From positions 36,290-100,289 of the forward strand of contig CAMQDS010000007.1 in NCBI GenBank assembly GCA_946999645.1: 64,000 nucleotides of DNA, written 5' to 3'. A model generated the notes under the pieces. The model was not told the origin of the DNA and ran no database searches. It saw only the letters and a program-made list of their open reading frames with translations. Positions within the stretch are counted from its first letter, which is position 1. Each line of letters opens with the position of its first letter. This DNA comes from an uncultured Bacteroidales bacterium. Its GTDB lineage: Bacteria; Bacteroidota; Bacteroidia; Bacteroidales; UBA932. The translations under genes and the position numbers were made by a program. Positions 1-8,381 of this stretch are shown here, piece after piece.

Positions 1-287
1 TAGAAGACTTATTTCCATATTTGTCAAAAGCTGATTTTGTCTTGATAATGTCTGTATTTGCCGGATTTGGAGGACAGAAATTTAAAGAAGAGACATATGA
101 ACGTGTGTCTAAGGTCAAAGCAGAAATACTGAGGCAGGGTGTGGATTGCAAGATTGAAGTCGATGGGGGAGTATCTCCTGCAAATGCAGATAAATTGGGC
201 AAATGTGGGGCTGATATATTAGTGGCAGGCAGTTCAGTTTTCAATGCTGTAGACAGAGAAAAATCCATTGAACTTATTAGAGGATAA
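1..287 (+). CDS. rpe: Ribulose-phosphate 3-epimerase, C-terminal part (cut by window edge)
   Basis: Only the last ~95 codons are present; the frame is open to the window start, so the TTG at 21 is internal and not a start. Rpe interconverts ribulose-5-phosphate and xylulose-5-phosphate in the pentose phosphate pathway in the cytoplasm. The visible half of the TIM barrel has the family's GFGGQ phosphate-loop motif, the IEVDGG strand carrying the conserved catalytic-type Asp, and the ADILVAGSSVF phosphate-binding motif. The loop reads SVFAGFGGQ where many homologues have VNPGFGGQ, a variation in the family rather than a defect. Followed by a 63 bp gap holding the rsfS promoter element. Confidence 0.93.
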   Translation, partial: EDLFPYLSKADFVLIMSVFAGFGGQKFKEETYERVSKVKAEILRQGVDCKIEVDGGVSPANADKLGKCGADILVAGSSVFNAVDREKSIELIRG

Positions 288-350
288 ATGATATTATTTC
301 ATTTATCCATATTATTTTATAACCTTTTTTCGTTGGTTCAGAATTTGTGT

Positions 351-358
351 TATCTTTG
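351..358 (+). promoter_or_regulatory. Bacteroidota -7 promoter element for rsfS operon
   Basis: TATCTTTG matches the Bacteroidota -7 consensus TAnnTTTG exactly. It lies 24 bp before the ATG at 383, in the gap after rpe. A clear -33 TTTG is not present at the usual distance. The element argues against the longer GTG start at 374 only weakly, but favours a short leader before 383. Confidence 0.55.
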
Positions 359-382
359 TAAGATACAAAATCAGTGTTTTTT

Positions 383-832
383 ATGGAGAATAATCCTGTT
401 AAGGTAGTAGCCGGCGCTATGTCGGATAAGAAAGGAAAAAATATAGTTTCATTAGACCTCAGAAATATTGAGGGTTCAATAACCGACTTCTTTGTAGTCT
501 GCAATGCGGATTCAACAACAAATGTTGCATCTATTGCTGACAATGTATTGGTTAAGATGCAGGAGAAATGTGGACGCAAAGTTATTCGTATGCAGGGACT
601 TGAAAATGATTTCTGGGTTATATTGGACTTTGGTGACATCGTAGTTCATATATTTCTTACAAAATATAGGGAGTTTTATAGGTTAGAGGCTCTTTGGGCT
701 GATGCCGACTGTGTCGAATACAAAGATGAGGACTTTGAGGGCGAAGATAAGAGTGTTTCAACTAAGAGAGTTAAGCCTAAATCTTCGACAAAAGTGAGAG
801 CATCAATAAGAAAGTCTAAATCAAAAGAATAA
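383..832 (+). CDS. rsfS: Ribosomal silencing factor RsfS (Iojap/DUF143 family)
   Basis: RsfS binds ribosomal protein uL14 on the 50S subunit and blocks subunit joining when nutrients are scarce. The ~110-residue RsfS core is visible: DLRNIEGSITDFFVVCNADST near the start and a WVILDFGDIVVHIF segment, which match the family's characteristic D-rich strands. ATG 383 is preferred over GTG 374. After the core there is a ~40-residue acidic then Lys/Ser-rich tail that most RsfS proteins lack. The stop is one base from the ftsH start, so the two are probably translated from one message. Confidence 0.92.
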   Translation: MENNPVKVVAGAMSDKKGKNIVSLDLRNIEGSITDFFVVCNADSTTNVASIADNVLVKMQEKCGRKVIRMQGLENDFWVILDFGDIVVHIFLTKYREFYRLEALWADADCVEYKDEDFEGEDKSVSTKRVKPKSSTKVRASIRKSKSKE

Positions 833-833
833 A

Positions 834-2780
834 ATGTCAAAAAATAATAATAAACCAAAACATAAGATAATTCGTTTCAATATCAATTTCTCGTGGTTTT
901 ATGTCCTTCTCGTTGCGGGCATAATATTTTTGTTGTGGGGAAAGGGCGTTGGTGCAAATCCGCAGAAGGTAGAGTGGGCAGATGTCGAAACGATGATTAA
1001 AGATGGTGATGTTAAGGAAATTAAGTTTATTAGGAACGATTTTAAAGGGGAGGTAACTATAAGTCCTGACAAACTATCAAAATATTTAGATAAATTTGGC
1101 GGAAAAATTCCTAGCAGATCACCACATTTTACATTTTTAGTTTCAAATAAATTTAACCCTGAAGAGACCTTTGGTCAGTTGAACAGTAATTTACCTGTCG
1201 ATAACAGATTCAAGGTCGTAATGGAAAATGACAGTAAAATTTTAGGGGATTTTTTTAGTTGGATCATGTGGCCACTGTTGATGATTCTAATGTGGTTCTT
1301 ATTGTTCAAGGTGCTTGGCAAAACTTTGAGCGGCGGAGGAGGAGGCCCTGGTGCTGGAGGTGGTATATTCAATATTGGTAAGTCTACAGGCAAATTGGCA
1401 GATAAAAATCAGGTTAATGTAACATTCAAGGATGTAGCTGGTTTATATGGAGCCAAAGAAGAAGTGATGGAAATCGTGGATTTTCTTAAAAATCCTAAGA
1501 AATATACTGTATTGGGAGGTAAGATCCCTAAAGGTGCATTATTAGTAGGTCCTCCAGGTACAGGTAAGACTCTTTTAGCAAAAGCCGTTGCTGGTGAGGC
1601 GAATGTACCGTTTTTTTCAATATCAGGCTCTGACTTTGTTGAGATGTTCGTAGGTGTTGGGGCTTCGAGAGTTAGAGATTTGTTTGCGCAGGCAAAAGAA
1701 AAGGCTCCTTGTATTGTATTCATAGATGAAATTGATGCTGTCGGAAGAGCAAGGGGCAAGAATGTAGGCTTCTCTTCAAATGATGAAAGAGAGAATACTC
1801 TTAATCAATTATTGACAGAGATGGATGGCTTTGAAACAAATAGTGGTGTAATAATTCTTGCTGCCACAAATAGAGCTGATATATTAGACAAAGCTCTTTT
1901 ACGAGCTGGACGTTTTGATCGTCAGATTAATGTCGATTTGCCTGAGTTAAAGGAAAGGGAAGAAATTTTTAAAGTTCACCTTAGGAATATAAAAGTAGCA
2001 GAAAATTTTGATGTAAAGTTTATTGCAAAACATACTCCTGGATTTTCTGGTGCTGATATAGCTAATGTTTGTAATGAGGCTGCACTTAATGCTTCAAGAC
2101 ATAACAAGACTTGTGTAGAGCAACAAGACTTTTTGGATGCTGTAGATAGAATTATAGGTGGGCTTGAAAGAAAGAGTGCTACTATAATGTCTCCATCCGA
2201 AAAACGTACTACGGCTTATCACGAGGCAGGACATGCTGTCGTAGGCTGGTTGCTTCCTTATTCCGACCCTGTATTCAAGGTTAGTCTTATACCGAGAGGT
2301 CAAGCACTTGGACTTACTTGGTATCTTCCTGACGAGAGAAAAATCATATCAAAGTCTTACTTGATGGATAAGATGTGTGCTTTGATTGGTGGACGTGTCG
2401 CAGAAGAAATTATCAATGGCGAGCCTGCAACTGGGGCTCTTAATGACCTTGAAAGGCTGACACAAATGGCATATAGTATGGTCCAGTATTATGGTATGAG
2501 TAGTAAAGTGGGCTCTCTATCATTCTACGACAGTACAGGTTCAAGAGGATATGATTTTAATAAACCTTATAGTGAAAAGACATCAGAACTTATAGATGAA
2601 GAAGTAAGGAAACTTGTCGAAGATATACATTCTAAGACAACAGAGTTGCTTAATGATCATAAGGAAGGTTTTATCGAATTGGCAGAGCTACTTTTAGAAA
2701 AAGAAGTTATCTTTGCTGATGACATTGAAAAAATATTGGGTCCTAAGGTGCGTCCGGCAGATTATGTCGAAGAACAATAG
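834..2780 (+). CDS. ftsH: ATP-dependent zinc metalloprotease FtsH
   Basis: Membrane-anchored AAA+ protease that degrades misfolded membrane proteins and short-lived regulators. Order of parts: TM helix ~19-38, periplasmic domain, TM helix ~142-160, a glycine-rich linker ~166-177 usual in Bacteroidota, AAA domain with Walker A GPPGTGKT (~240), Walker B FIDEID, second region of homology ending in GRFDRQ, and the M41 peptidase zinc motif HEAGH (~463). At 648 residues it is full length. Starts one base after rsfS and is followed 33 bp later by cdsA, so it belongs to a rsfS-ftsH-cdsA message. Confidence 0.98.
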   Translation: MSKNNNKPKHKIIRFNINFSWFYVLLVAGIIFLLWGKGVGANPQKVEWADVETMIKDGDVKEIKFIRNDFKGEVTISPDKLSKYLDKFGGKIPSRSPHFTFLVSNKFNPEETFGQLNSNLPVDNRFKVVMENDSKILGDFFSWIMWPLLMILMWFLLFKVLGKTLSGGGGGPGAGGGIFNIGKSTGKLADKNQVNVTFKDVAGLYGAKEEVMEIVDFLKNPKKYTVLGGKIPKGALLVGPPGTGKTLLAKAVAGEANVPFFSISGSDFVEMFVGVGASRVRDLFAQAKEKAPCIVFIDEIDAVGRARGKNVGFSSNDERENTLNQLLTEMDGFETNSGVIILAATNRADILDKALLRAGRFDRQINVDLPELKEREEIFKVHLRNIKVAENFDVKFIAKHTPGFSGADIANVCNEAALNASRHNKTCVEQQDFLDAVDRIIGGLERKSATIMSPSEKRTTAYHEAGHAVVGWLLPYSDPVFKVSLIPRGQALGLTWYLPDERKIISKSYLMDKMCALIGGRVAEEIINGEPATGALNDLERLTQMAYSMVQYYGMSSKVGSLSFYDSTGSRGYDFNKPYSEKTSELIDEEVRKLVEDIHSKTTELLNDHKEGFIELAELLLEKEVIFADDIEKILGPKVRPADYVEEQ

Positions 2781-2813
2781 CTGGATTTGACCTGAGTTCA
2801 ATAACCAAGAACC

Positions 2814-3638
2814 ATGACTAATACAATAAAAAGAACTGTTTCAGGAGTAGGATTTGTCGCTGTCATAGTTGTTTCTCTTCTGTTCAGCAAGTTTTTGTTT
2901 GCAGCTTTGATGATGTTCATTGAAGTTGTGATGATGGCAGAATTTTATAGGATGACTGTTGGTAAGCAGTTTATACTATCTCAGATCCTGACTGTTTTTT
3001 CTGCACTTGTACTGTTTATCCTTGTTTTCCTTATTAAGGCATATTCATTACCTTTAAAATATCTTGCAATTTCAATGTTGCCTATATTTGTGGTAATGGC
3101 AAATTCTCTTTATACAAAGGATAAAAGTGAATTTTGGAAACATTCACATATCTATTCCGGTTTACTTTATATAGCAATTCCTGTATCTCTTTTAAATGTG
3201 ATAGTATTTCATAATGGACAATTCAATGGTTTGATGTTGCTATCTCTATTTATAATAATATGGGCATCTGATGTAGGGGCTTTTGTCTTTGGAATAACTA
3301 TGGGAAAAAATGGTAAAAAATTATTTCCTCAGGTATCACCGAACAAGTCTTGGGCAGGTTTTTTCGGAGGGATGTTATCTTCAGTGTTAGCTGCTGTTAT
3401 TCTAAACCTTGTTGGTTGGCTTGATTTCTCTATTATATATTGTATAGGTATGGCACTGGTTATGGATATTGCTGGGGTTTATGGAGACCTTTATGAATCA
3501 CAATGGAAGAGATGTTTTGATATAAAAGATTCAGGTAATATTATTCCAGGACATGGTGGACTTTTAGACCGTTTTGACAGTAGTCTTATGGCAATTCCTG
3601 CTAGTTTAATCTATATGATTATATTAAATCTTATGTAA
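2814..3638 (+). CDS. cdsA: Phosphatidate cytidylyltransferase CdsA
   Basis: Makes CDP-diacylglycerol from phosphatidic acid and CTP, the branch point of phospholipid synthesis, in the inner membrane. About eight hydrophobic segments precede and surround the family signature: SPNKSWAGFFGG, then GDLYESQWKR, DIKDSG, PGHGGLLDRFDS, which carries the metal-binding Asp residues. 274 residues is normal. It lies between ftsH and psd; Psd acts two steps downstream on phosphatidylserine, so the pairing is metabolic. Confidence 0.96.
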   Translation: MTNTIKRTVSGVGFVAVIVVSLLFSKFLFAALMMFIEVVMMAEFYRMTVGKQFILSQILTVFSALVLFILVFLIKAYSLPLKYLAISMLPIFVVMANSLYTKDKSEFWKHSHIYSGLLYIAIPVSLLNVIVFHNGQFNGLMLLSLFIIIWASDVGAFVFGITMGKNGKKLFPQVSPNKSWAGFFGGMLSSVLAAVILNLVGWLDFSIIYCIGMALVMDIAGVYGDLYESQWKRCFDIKDSGNIIPGHGGLLDRFDSSLMAIPASLIYMIILNLM

Positions 3639-3681
3639 TTTCATTCTTTATACATATCTTTACAAAACAATCCTAAATAGA

Positions 3682-4338
3682 ATGCGTATAGACAAAGATT
3701 CTTATGGCACTATAGCCAAAGTTTGGCTAATTACTTTGATTATTATAGCTCTGCTGCTATACTTTGTAAGTTGCAGAGTTGTGTCATATTCATTTACAGC
3801 ACTTTTGGTTATTTTTATGGCCTTTGTTACATGGTTTCATCGTGTACCGGTGCGGACAAAATGCACCAAAGCGGGGGCTGTTACCTCTCCTGCTGATGGC
3901 AAAGTTGTTATTGTTGATAAGGTATATGAGAAAGAATATCTGAAGAAAAATTGTTTACAAATATCTATTTATATGAATTTCTTTGATGTTCATGCCAATT
4001 CGTGGCCAATGACAGGAGAAATATCATATTATAAATATCATCCAGGTAAATATCTACTTGCTTTTCTTCCTAAGGCTTCTGAATTGAATGAACATTCATC
4101 CACTGCAATAAAAAATGGTGAGAATGAAATCTTTTTTAAGCAGATTGCAGGTACTTTTGCAAGACGCATTGTCTGCTATTCAAAAGTTGGTAATAAGGTA
4201 ACGTGCGGAGAGCAGTGCGGTATAATTAAGTTTGGATCGAGAGTTGATATTTTTCTTCCAGAAGATGCTGATGTTAAGGTAAAAGTAGGGGATTATACAA
4301 GGGCAAGTGAAACTATAATTGCATTACTTAAATCCTAA
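3682..4338 (+). CDS. psd: Phosphatidylserine decarboxylase proenzyme, short form
   Basis: Decarboxylates phosphatidylserine to phosphatidylethanolamine using a self-generated pyruvoyl group. The 218-residue short (archaeal/Bacteroidota type) form is seen: two N-terminal membrane helices (~12-55), a TSPADGKV motif, HVHAN-like FFDVHANSWP, and the self-cleavage site near the C-terminus in KFGSRVDIF, where the Ser of GS becomes the pyruvoyl group. A near-consensus TATCTTTA lies about 27 bp upstream, so it may have its own promoter. Its stop overlaps by four bases the stop of convergent ispG. Confidence 0.93.
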   Translation: MRIDKDSYGTIAKVWLITLIIIALLLYFVSCRVVSYSFTALLVIFMAFVTWFHRVPVRTKCTKAGAVTSPADGKVVIVDKVYEKEYLKKNCLQISIYMNFFDVHANSWPMTGEISYYKYHPGKYLLAFLPKASELNEHSSTAIKNGENEIFFKQIAGTFARRIVCYSKVGNKVTCGEQCGIIKFGSRVDIFLPEDADVKVKVGDYTRASETIIALLKS

Positions 4339-5681
4339 ATTTCTTTTTCCTTTTCTTTTTCAATAAGTTCAACAAGACGATTAACGGCTTCTGTATCAGG
4401 TATATGCCTAAGTACAGGAGTCTTTTTTCTGTATATGGTTACCTTATGATTACCTTCTCCTACATATCCCCAATCGGCATCTGCCATTTCTCCTGGACCA
4501 TTTACTATACATCCCATTACGGCTATTACAATGTTTTTAAATTGTGATGTCTTCTCCTTTACTTCTTCAAAGGCAGATTGAAGATTGTACATTGTTCTAC
4601 CACATCCTGGACAAGCTATATATTCTGGTTTATAAAATTTTCTACGCGACGCCTGCAGTATTTCATCACTTAAATAGGCTCCTATCCCAGACTGTTCAAT
4701 GGATATTTCACTACCGTTTTTATCTTTATATGTTCCCTTAATTTCTATATTATCAAGTTCTTTATCTAACAGGCTTTTACCTAAGTCACAAGCAGAGTCA
4801 AGCAGCAGACGTTCTCTTGAAGGAGCATTGTATATAACTGTTGCTTTCTTATTTTCGATATGTATTGAAGTCATAGAAGAATTTAATTTGCCTCTATATC
4901 TGTCGGCTAAATATCTTGCTACAGGAAGTTCATTTTCAGGTTCTTCTGTAAGTGATACTCTTATTGTATCTCCTATTCCATCTGATAGTAAGGACGATAT
5001 GCCAACGCAAGATTTAATGCGTCCGGAGTCTCCATTTCCTGCTTCAGTTACACCTACATGTAATGGAAATATTAATCCCTTTTCTTGCATTGCTTTTGTT
5101 AGTAATCTGTATGCCTCAACCATTACAATGGTATTACTTGCTTTAAGAGAAACTACGAGGTTGTAAAAGTTGTTCTCCGTACATAGACCAATCCATTCCA
5201 TTGCTGCGTGTGCCATTGCATCAGGAGTATTACCATACAGATTGGTTATCCTCTCTCCTAATGAGCCGTGATTTAAGCCTATTCTAATTGCCGTCCCAGT
5301 TTGTTTGCATATATCTAATAACTTGGCTAATTGTAACCTTGCCTGTTCATGATTTCTATTAAAATTGCCGGGGTTAATTCGGACTTTTTCTACATAAGGA
5401 GCTACAGCAATGGCAGTTTCTGAAGAAAAATGAATATCCGCAACTATTGGGGTGTTTATATTTAAAGCCTTAAGACCTTCTTTTATAAGCCTAATGTTGT
5501 TAACGTCACTTAGTCCTGGAACTGTTATTCGTATAAGTTCAGAACCTGCTTCATATAGTCGTTTACATTGTTCTATTGTGCCGTTGACATCAAAGGTATG
5601 AGTGTTGCACATCGTTTGGATTGCGATTGGCAAGCCACTTCCTATTTCAATAGACCCGATTTTGGCTATTATCTTTTCCAT
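4335..5681 (-). CDS. ispG: 4-hydroxy-3-methylbut-2-en-1-yl diphosphate synthase (IspG/GcpE), intermediate length
   Basis: Reductively converts MEcPP to HMBPP in the MEP isoprenoid pathway. The N-terminal TIM barrel (QTMCNT, VADIHF, VRINPGN, SLKASN, GVTEAGNGDSGRIKS) and the C-terminal [4Fe-4S] domain with CPGCGRT and MGCIVNGPGE are both intact. At 448 residues it is longer than the ~370-residue enterobacterial enzyme and much shorter than the ~600-residue form usual in Bacteroidota and plants: the segment joining barrel and Fe-S domain (~250-350) is only ~100 residues. Last gene of the leftward operon; its start lies 35 bp inside the preceding barrel-protein gene. Confidence 0.95.
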   Translation of the reverse strand: MEKIIAKIGSIEIGSGLPIAIQTMCNTHTFDVNGTIEQCKRLYEAGSELIRITVPGLSDVNNIRLIKEGLKALNINTPIVADIHFSSETAIAVAPYVEKVRINPGNFNRNHEQARLQLAKLLDICKQTGTAIRIGLNHGSLGERITNLYGNTPDAMAHAAMEWIGLCTENNFYNLVVSLKASNTIVMVEAYRLLTKAMQEKGLIFPLHVGVTEAGNGDSGRIKSCVGISSLLSDGIGDTIRVSLTEEPENELPVARYLADRYRGKLNSSMTSIHIENKKATVIYNAPSRERLLLDSACDLGKSLLDKELDNIEIKGTYKDKNGSEISIEQSGIGAYLSDEILQASRRKFYKPEYIACPGCGRTMYNLQSAFEEVKEKTSQFKNIVIAVMGCIVNGPGEMADADWGYVGEGNHKVTIYRKKTPVLRHIPDTEAVNRLVELIEKEKEKEI

Positions 5682-6561
5682 TTTCGATACTCTTAATGTT
5701 TTTGTCTGTTTTTTCCTCTATTGAGGTTCCATATACAATATCGTATGCTTCTTTTTTTAGTTGTGCCTTAGTCTTTCCCCTACGCTTTGTAAGTTGGAAG
5801 TGTACTCCTGCAGAAATCATTACATCAAAAGGATAGGCAAATCTATAATAATATGGACTTTTGTAGTCTGGATTATATAACGATGACATAGAATATTTTG
5901 CAAGAGCTGTAATATGCAGTTCTATTGGAGAAAAAATCAATGCAAATCCCAAGCCACCTCTTATTCCATAGTCTATTCTTCTGTCATAATCATAAAAATT
6001 GCTTCTATAATATTCCTTTACTTCTTTTCCAAATCTTTTAACGGATAACCTATAACCTCCATATAGACCTAAGTTTGCCATAATTTTGAAATATCCGGCA
6101 TCTAAATGGAAATGAGACATAAAAGGTACTTCAATAAATTCATACTCAGCCTTTACGGCTCCATCTACAGTAGGAGTTATGCCTTTATCATTTGGCTTAA
6201 ACATATATCCATCATGCCCATATAAAATACCTATTTGGTATCCGAAATATGGCATATATCTAAACATCTTTCCATATTTTGTATAAAATACTCCTATGTT
6301 AAGGGGAGTAATCATACTCGTATGATTTTTTGTAGGATTGAATAATGTTCTATTAATGCCTACTCCATATTGTACCCCTATCATGGAATAGTCATTTATA
6401 ACAGACTTGCGTTCTAAGTTAAGAGTATCCAAATACTCCTTGCTGTATGTTGTGTCTGTGAGGGCTTCATCTTTTTGTTCATCTCGATCTCTTGCCTCAG
6501 ACTTATAGATGCAACTTGTTATAAATATATATACTATTGTTAATAAGAACTTTGTCTTCAT
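5647..6561 (-). CDS. Outer-membrane beta-barrel protein (PorT-like), function unknown
   Basis: A signal peptide of ~20 residues (hydrophobic run after MKTK) is followed by a polar linker and then many alternating aromatic/hydrophobic strands (MIGVQYGVGINR, IGVFYTKYGK, FGYQIGILYG, GYFKIMANLGLYGGYR, GIRGGLGFALIF), the pattern of an 8-10 stranded barrel of the outer-membrane-beta-barrel/PorT group. The sequence ITSC at ~15-18 could be a lipobox, so a lipoprotein cannot be excluded. It ends with a basic/acidic tail after the last strand. The role is not known; it shares an operon with rsh and an Ig-like lipoprotein. Its last 35 bp overlap ispG. Confidence 0.75.
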   Translation of the reverse strand: MKTKFLLTIVYIFITSCIYKSEARDRDEQKDEALTDTTYSKEYLDTLNLERKSVINDYSMIGVQYGVGINRTLFNPTKNHTSMITPLNIGVFYTKYGKMFRYMPYFGYQIGILYGHDGYMFKPNDKGITPTVDGAVKAEYEFIEVPFMSHFHLDAGYFKIMANLGLYGGYRLSVKRFGKEVKEYYRSNFYDYDRRIDYGIRGGLGFALIFSPIELHITALAKYSMSSLYNPDYKSPYYYRFAYPFDVMISAGVHFQLTKRRGKTKAQLKKEAYDIVYGTSIEEKTDKNIKSIENGKDNSQNRVY

Positions 6562-6571
6562 ATCTCAAACT

Positions 6572-8380
6572 TTATTTGGAAAACAGTTTTGCAGCATCTA
6601 CTTCCTGCTCAATTTCTGTACCTTCAGGGATTGAGAGTACATAAGAACCGCCTTTAAGTTTGAAAAATTTTACTTTTTCAGGTTGTCTATGTTCAAGAAA
6701 ACTGCCAGTATCCACTATACCGTTGCTATTCCTGTCTTCTGTAAGTCTTACTGAATATTTGCCTTTTTTTAGATATGGAAAAACTAAAGATGTATCCTTG
6801 CCTATTATATAGGATCTGAGAGTATTATCTCTCTTTTCATTGAGTAAATCCACAATATATCTGTATGATACATGCCTTATATTTAAAGTCAATTTACTTA
6901 ATGCATCTTCTTTAGGTAGGGAAACTTTGACATCGGTACTGTCATTATAAAATCCATTTATATCCCTAAATATTCTTTTGGGAACCTTCATAATGTATTC
7001 ATAGCCAGGAAGTAATTTTTCCTCAGGATGAATAACATATTTTCTAATATTGGATGTGTCTTTAGTAACAATGTATTTTACCTTTTTCTCTTGTTGTCTG
7101 GGATTGACAGAGGTTAAGGATATTGAATTAAATTGTTCTGAAACTATTGGATATTTAAACTCAAAACGAAATCCATATTGTTCAATCAGTTCAGGTTCTG
7201 CATTTATGGTTACTGTACAAGTCGTATCTTCATGGCTTATATTTCTTCGAGAACTCTTTGACTTGGTCTTAGTCCTATCTTCTGATAGTTTTAAATGTTC
7301 TGTAAAAGGTTTCAAAACTCCTGCACTGTCTGTTTTAAGATAGTCTACAAATACATGAAGAGTATCTGGAAGTCTTCTTCGTTCATTTATCCATAATTCC
7401 AAACTGTCTTTTTGAGCATTGAACTGCAGAATGAGTTTTTTCGATGGAATACCTCTTACCCAAATAGAATCTATTTTGGCTTCTGGTGCCATAAAGGTTA
7501 GGTAAGAAGTCCTTGATGATACCCTTACTTTGTTGACAATCATCTGCTTTGTTGGCTTTTCTTTAAACATATAGAGCTCATATTCAGATTTTCTTGCCAT
7601 ACAGCGTACGGTATCTTTCATATTGTATTTCAGAAATTCTGGAATAGTATCGTTTACTTTGATTTTAGGACGTATGAGTGTATCATAAAATGCAATTAAA
7701 TCACTCTCTGGATCATATTTATTATTCGCTGCCTGATCCATTATTGCAATAAGTCTATAAGTTGTATCAGCAATATTTCTCATTGCAAAATATCCCCATT
7801 CATCTGTTTTTACAGCCGCATCAGGCCTATGAAGAAAGGCAGCAGAATCAGCCAAGTCCTTATATAACATCACGGTTGCTCCTTTGACCGGCTTAAGAGT
7901 ATTGCAATCGACGACAGTGCCTGTAATGCCCATAGAGTCTATTTGTTTTCCTGTTGAAAATACCAAGGTGTACCCTGGATACATATTTCCTTCATTGTTA
8001 TCTGCTATTGCATTTGTAAGATCTAAAGTATATGTAGTATTTTCTTTCAAATCGGATTCGAAATAAACTATCAAAGTTTTTCCTCTCATTTTGTATTTTG
8101 GATTCTTATCCAATGGGGGAGAAAGAAAAATACCTTTAGGGTCTTTTACTGTAACATATTCATCAAATGTAATATAAATACGTGTACCATGAGGGTTTAC
8201 TTCGGTAGCACCAGGTAGGGGATTAATATTTAAGATTACAGGTGGAATGGTATCTTTATCTCCTCCGCTCGGAGGGGTTGTTGTATTTGCACAAGAATGT
8301 ATAATAGCAACTTGTATCAATATTAAAACTATCGGTATTGCGGGAAAATATCCAAGCAGGTGTTCCGTTATTTTTTTCAT
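6572..8380 (-). CDS. Ig-like (Big_5 type) cell-surface lipoprotein
   Basis: Hydrophobic N-terminus ending in IIHSC, a lipobox, followed by TTTPPSGGDKD and PPVILNINP, the start of a bacterial Ig-like Big_5 domain (~45-145, ending YTLVFSTG). Next comes a carboxypeptidase-regulatory-like beta fold (~150-215, GTVVDCNTLKPVKGATVMLY). The remaining ~390 residues are beta-rich without a motif I recognise. 602 residues. Proteins of this architecture are widespread in Bacteroidales, often beside rsh, with unknown function. One base separates it from rsh and ten from the barrel protein, so it is cotranscribed with both. Confidence 0.82.
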   Translation of the reverse strand: MKKITEHLLGYFPAIPIVLILIQVAIIHSCANTTTPPSGGDKDTIPPVILNINPLPGATEVNPHGTRIYITFDEYVTVKDPKGIFLSPPLDKNPKYKMRGKTLIVYFESDLKENTTYTLDLTNAIADNNEGNMYPGYTLVFSTGKQIDSMGITGTVVDCNTLKPVKGATVMLYKDLADSAAFLHRPDAAVKTDEWGYFAMRNIADTTYRLIAIMDQAANNKYDPESDLIAFYDTLIRPKIKVNDTIPEFLKYNMKDTVRCMARKSEYELYMFKEKPTKQMIVNKVRVSSRTSYLTFMAPEAKIDSIWVRGIPSKKLILQFNAQKDSLELWINERRRLPDTLHVFVDYLKTDSAGVLKPFTEHLKLSEDRTKTKSKSSRRNISHEDTTCTVTINAEPELIEQYGFRFEFKYPIVSEQFNSISLTSVNPRQQEKKVKYIVTKDTSNIRKYVIHPEEKLLPGYEYIMKVPKRIFRDINGFYNDSTDVKVSLPKEDALSKLTLNIRHVSYRYIVDLLNEKRDNTLRSYIIGKDTSLVFPYLKKGKYSVRLTEDRNSNGIVDTGSFLEHRQPEKVKFFKLKGGSYVLSIPEGTEIEQEVDAAKLFSK

Positions 8381-8381
8381 C

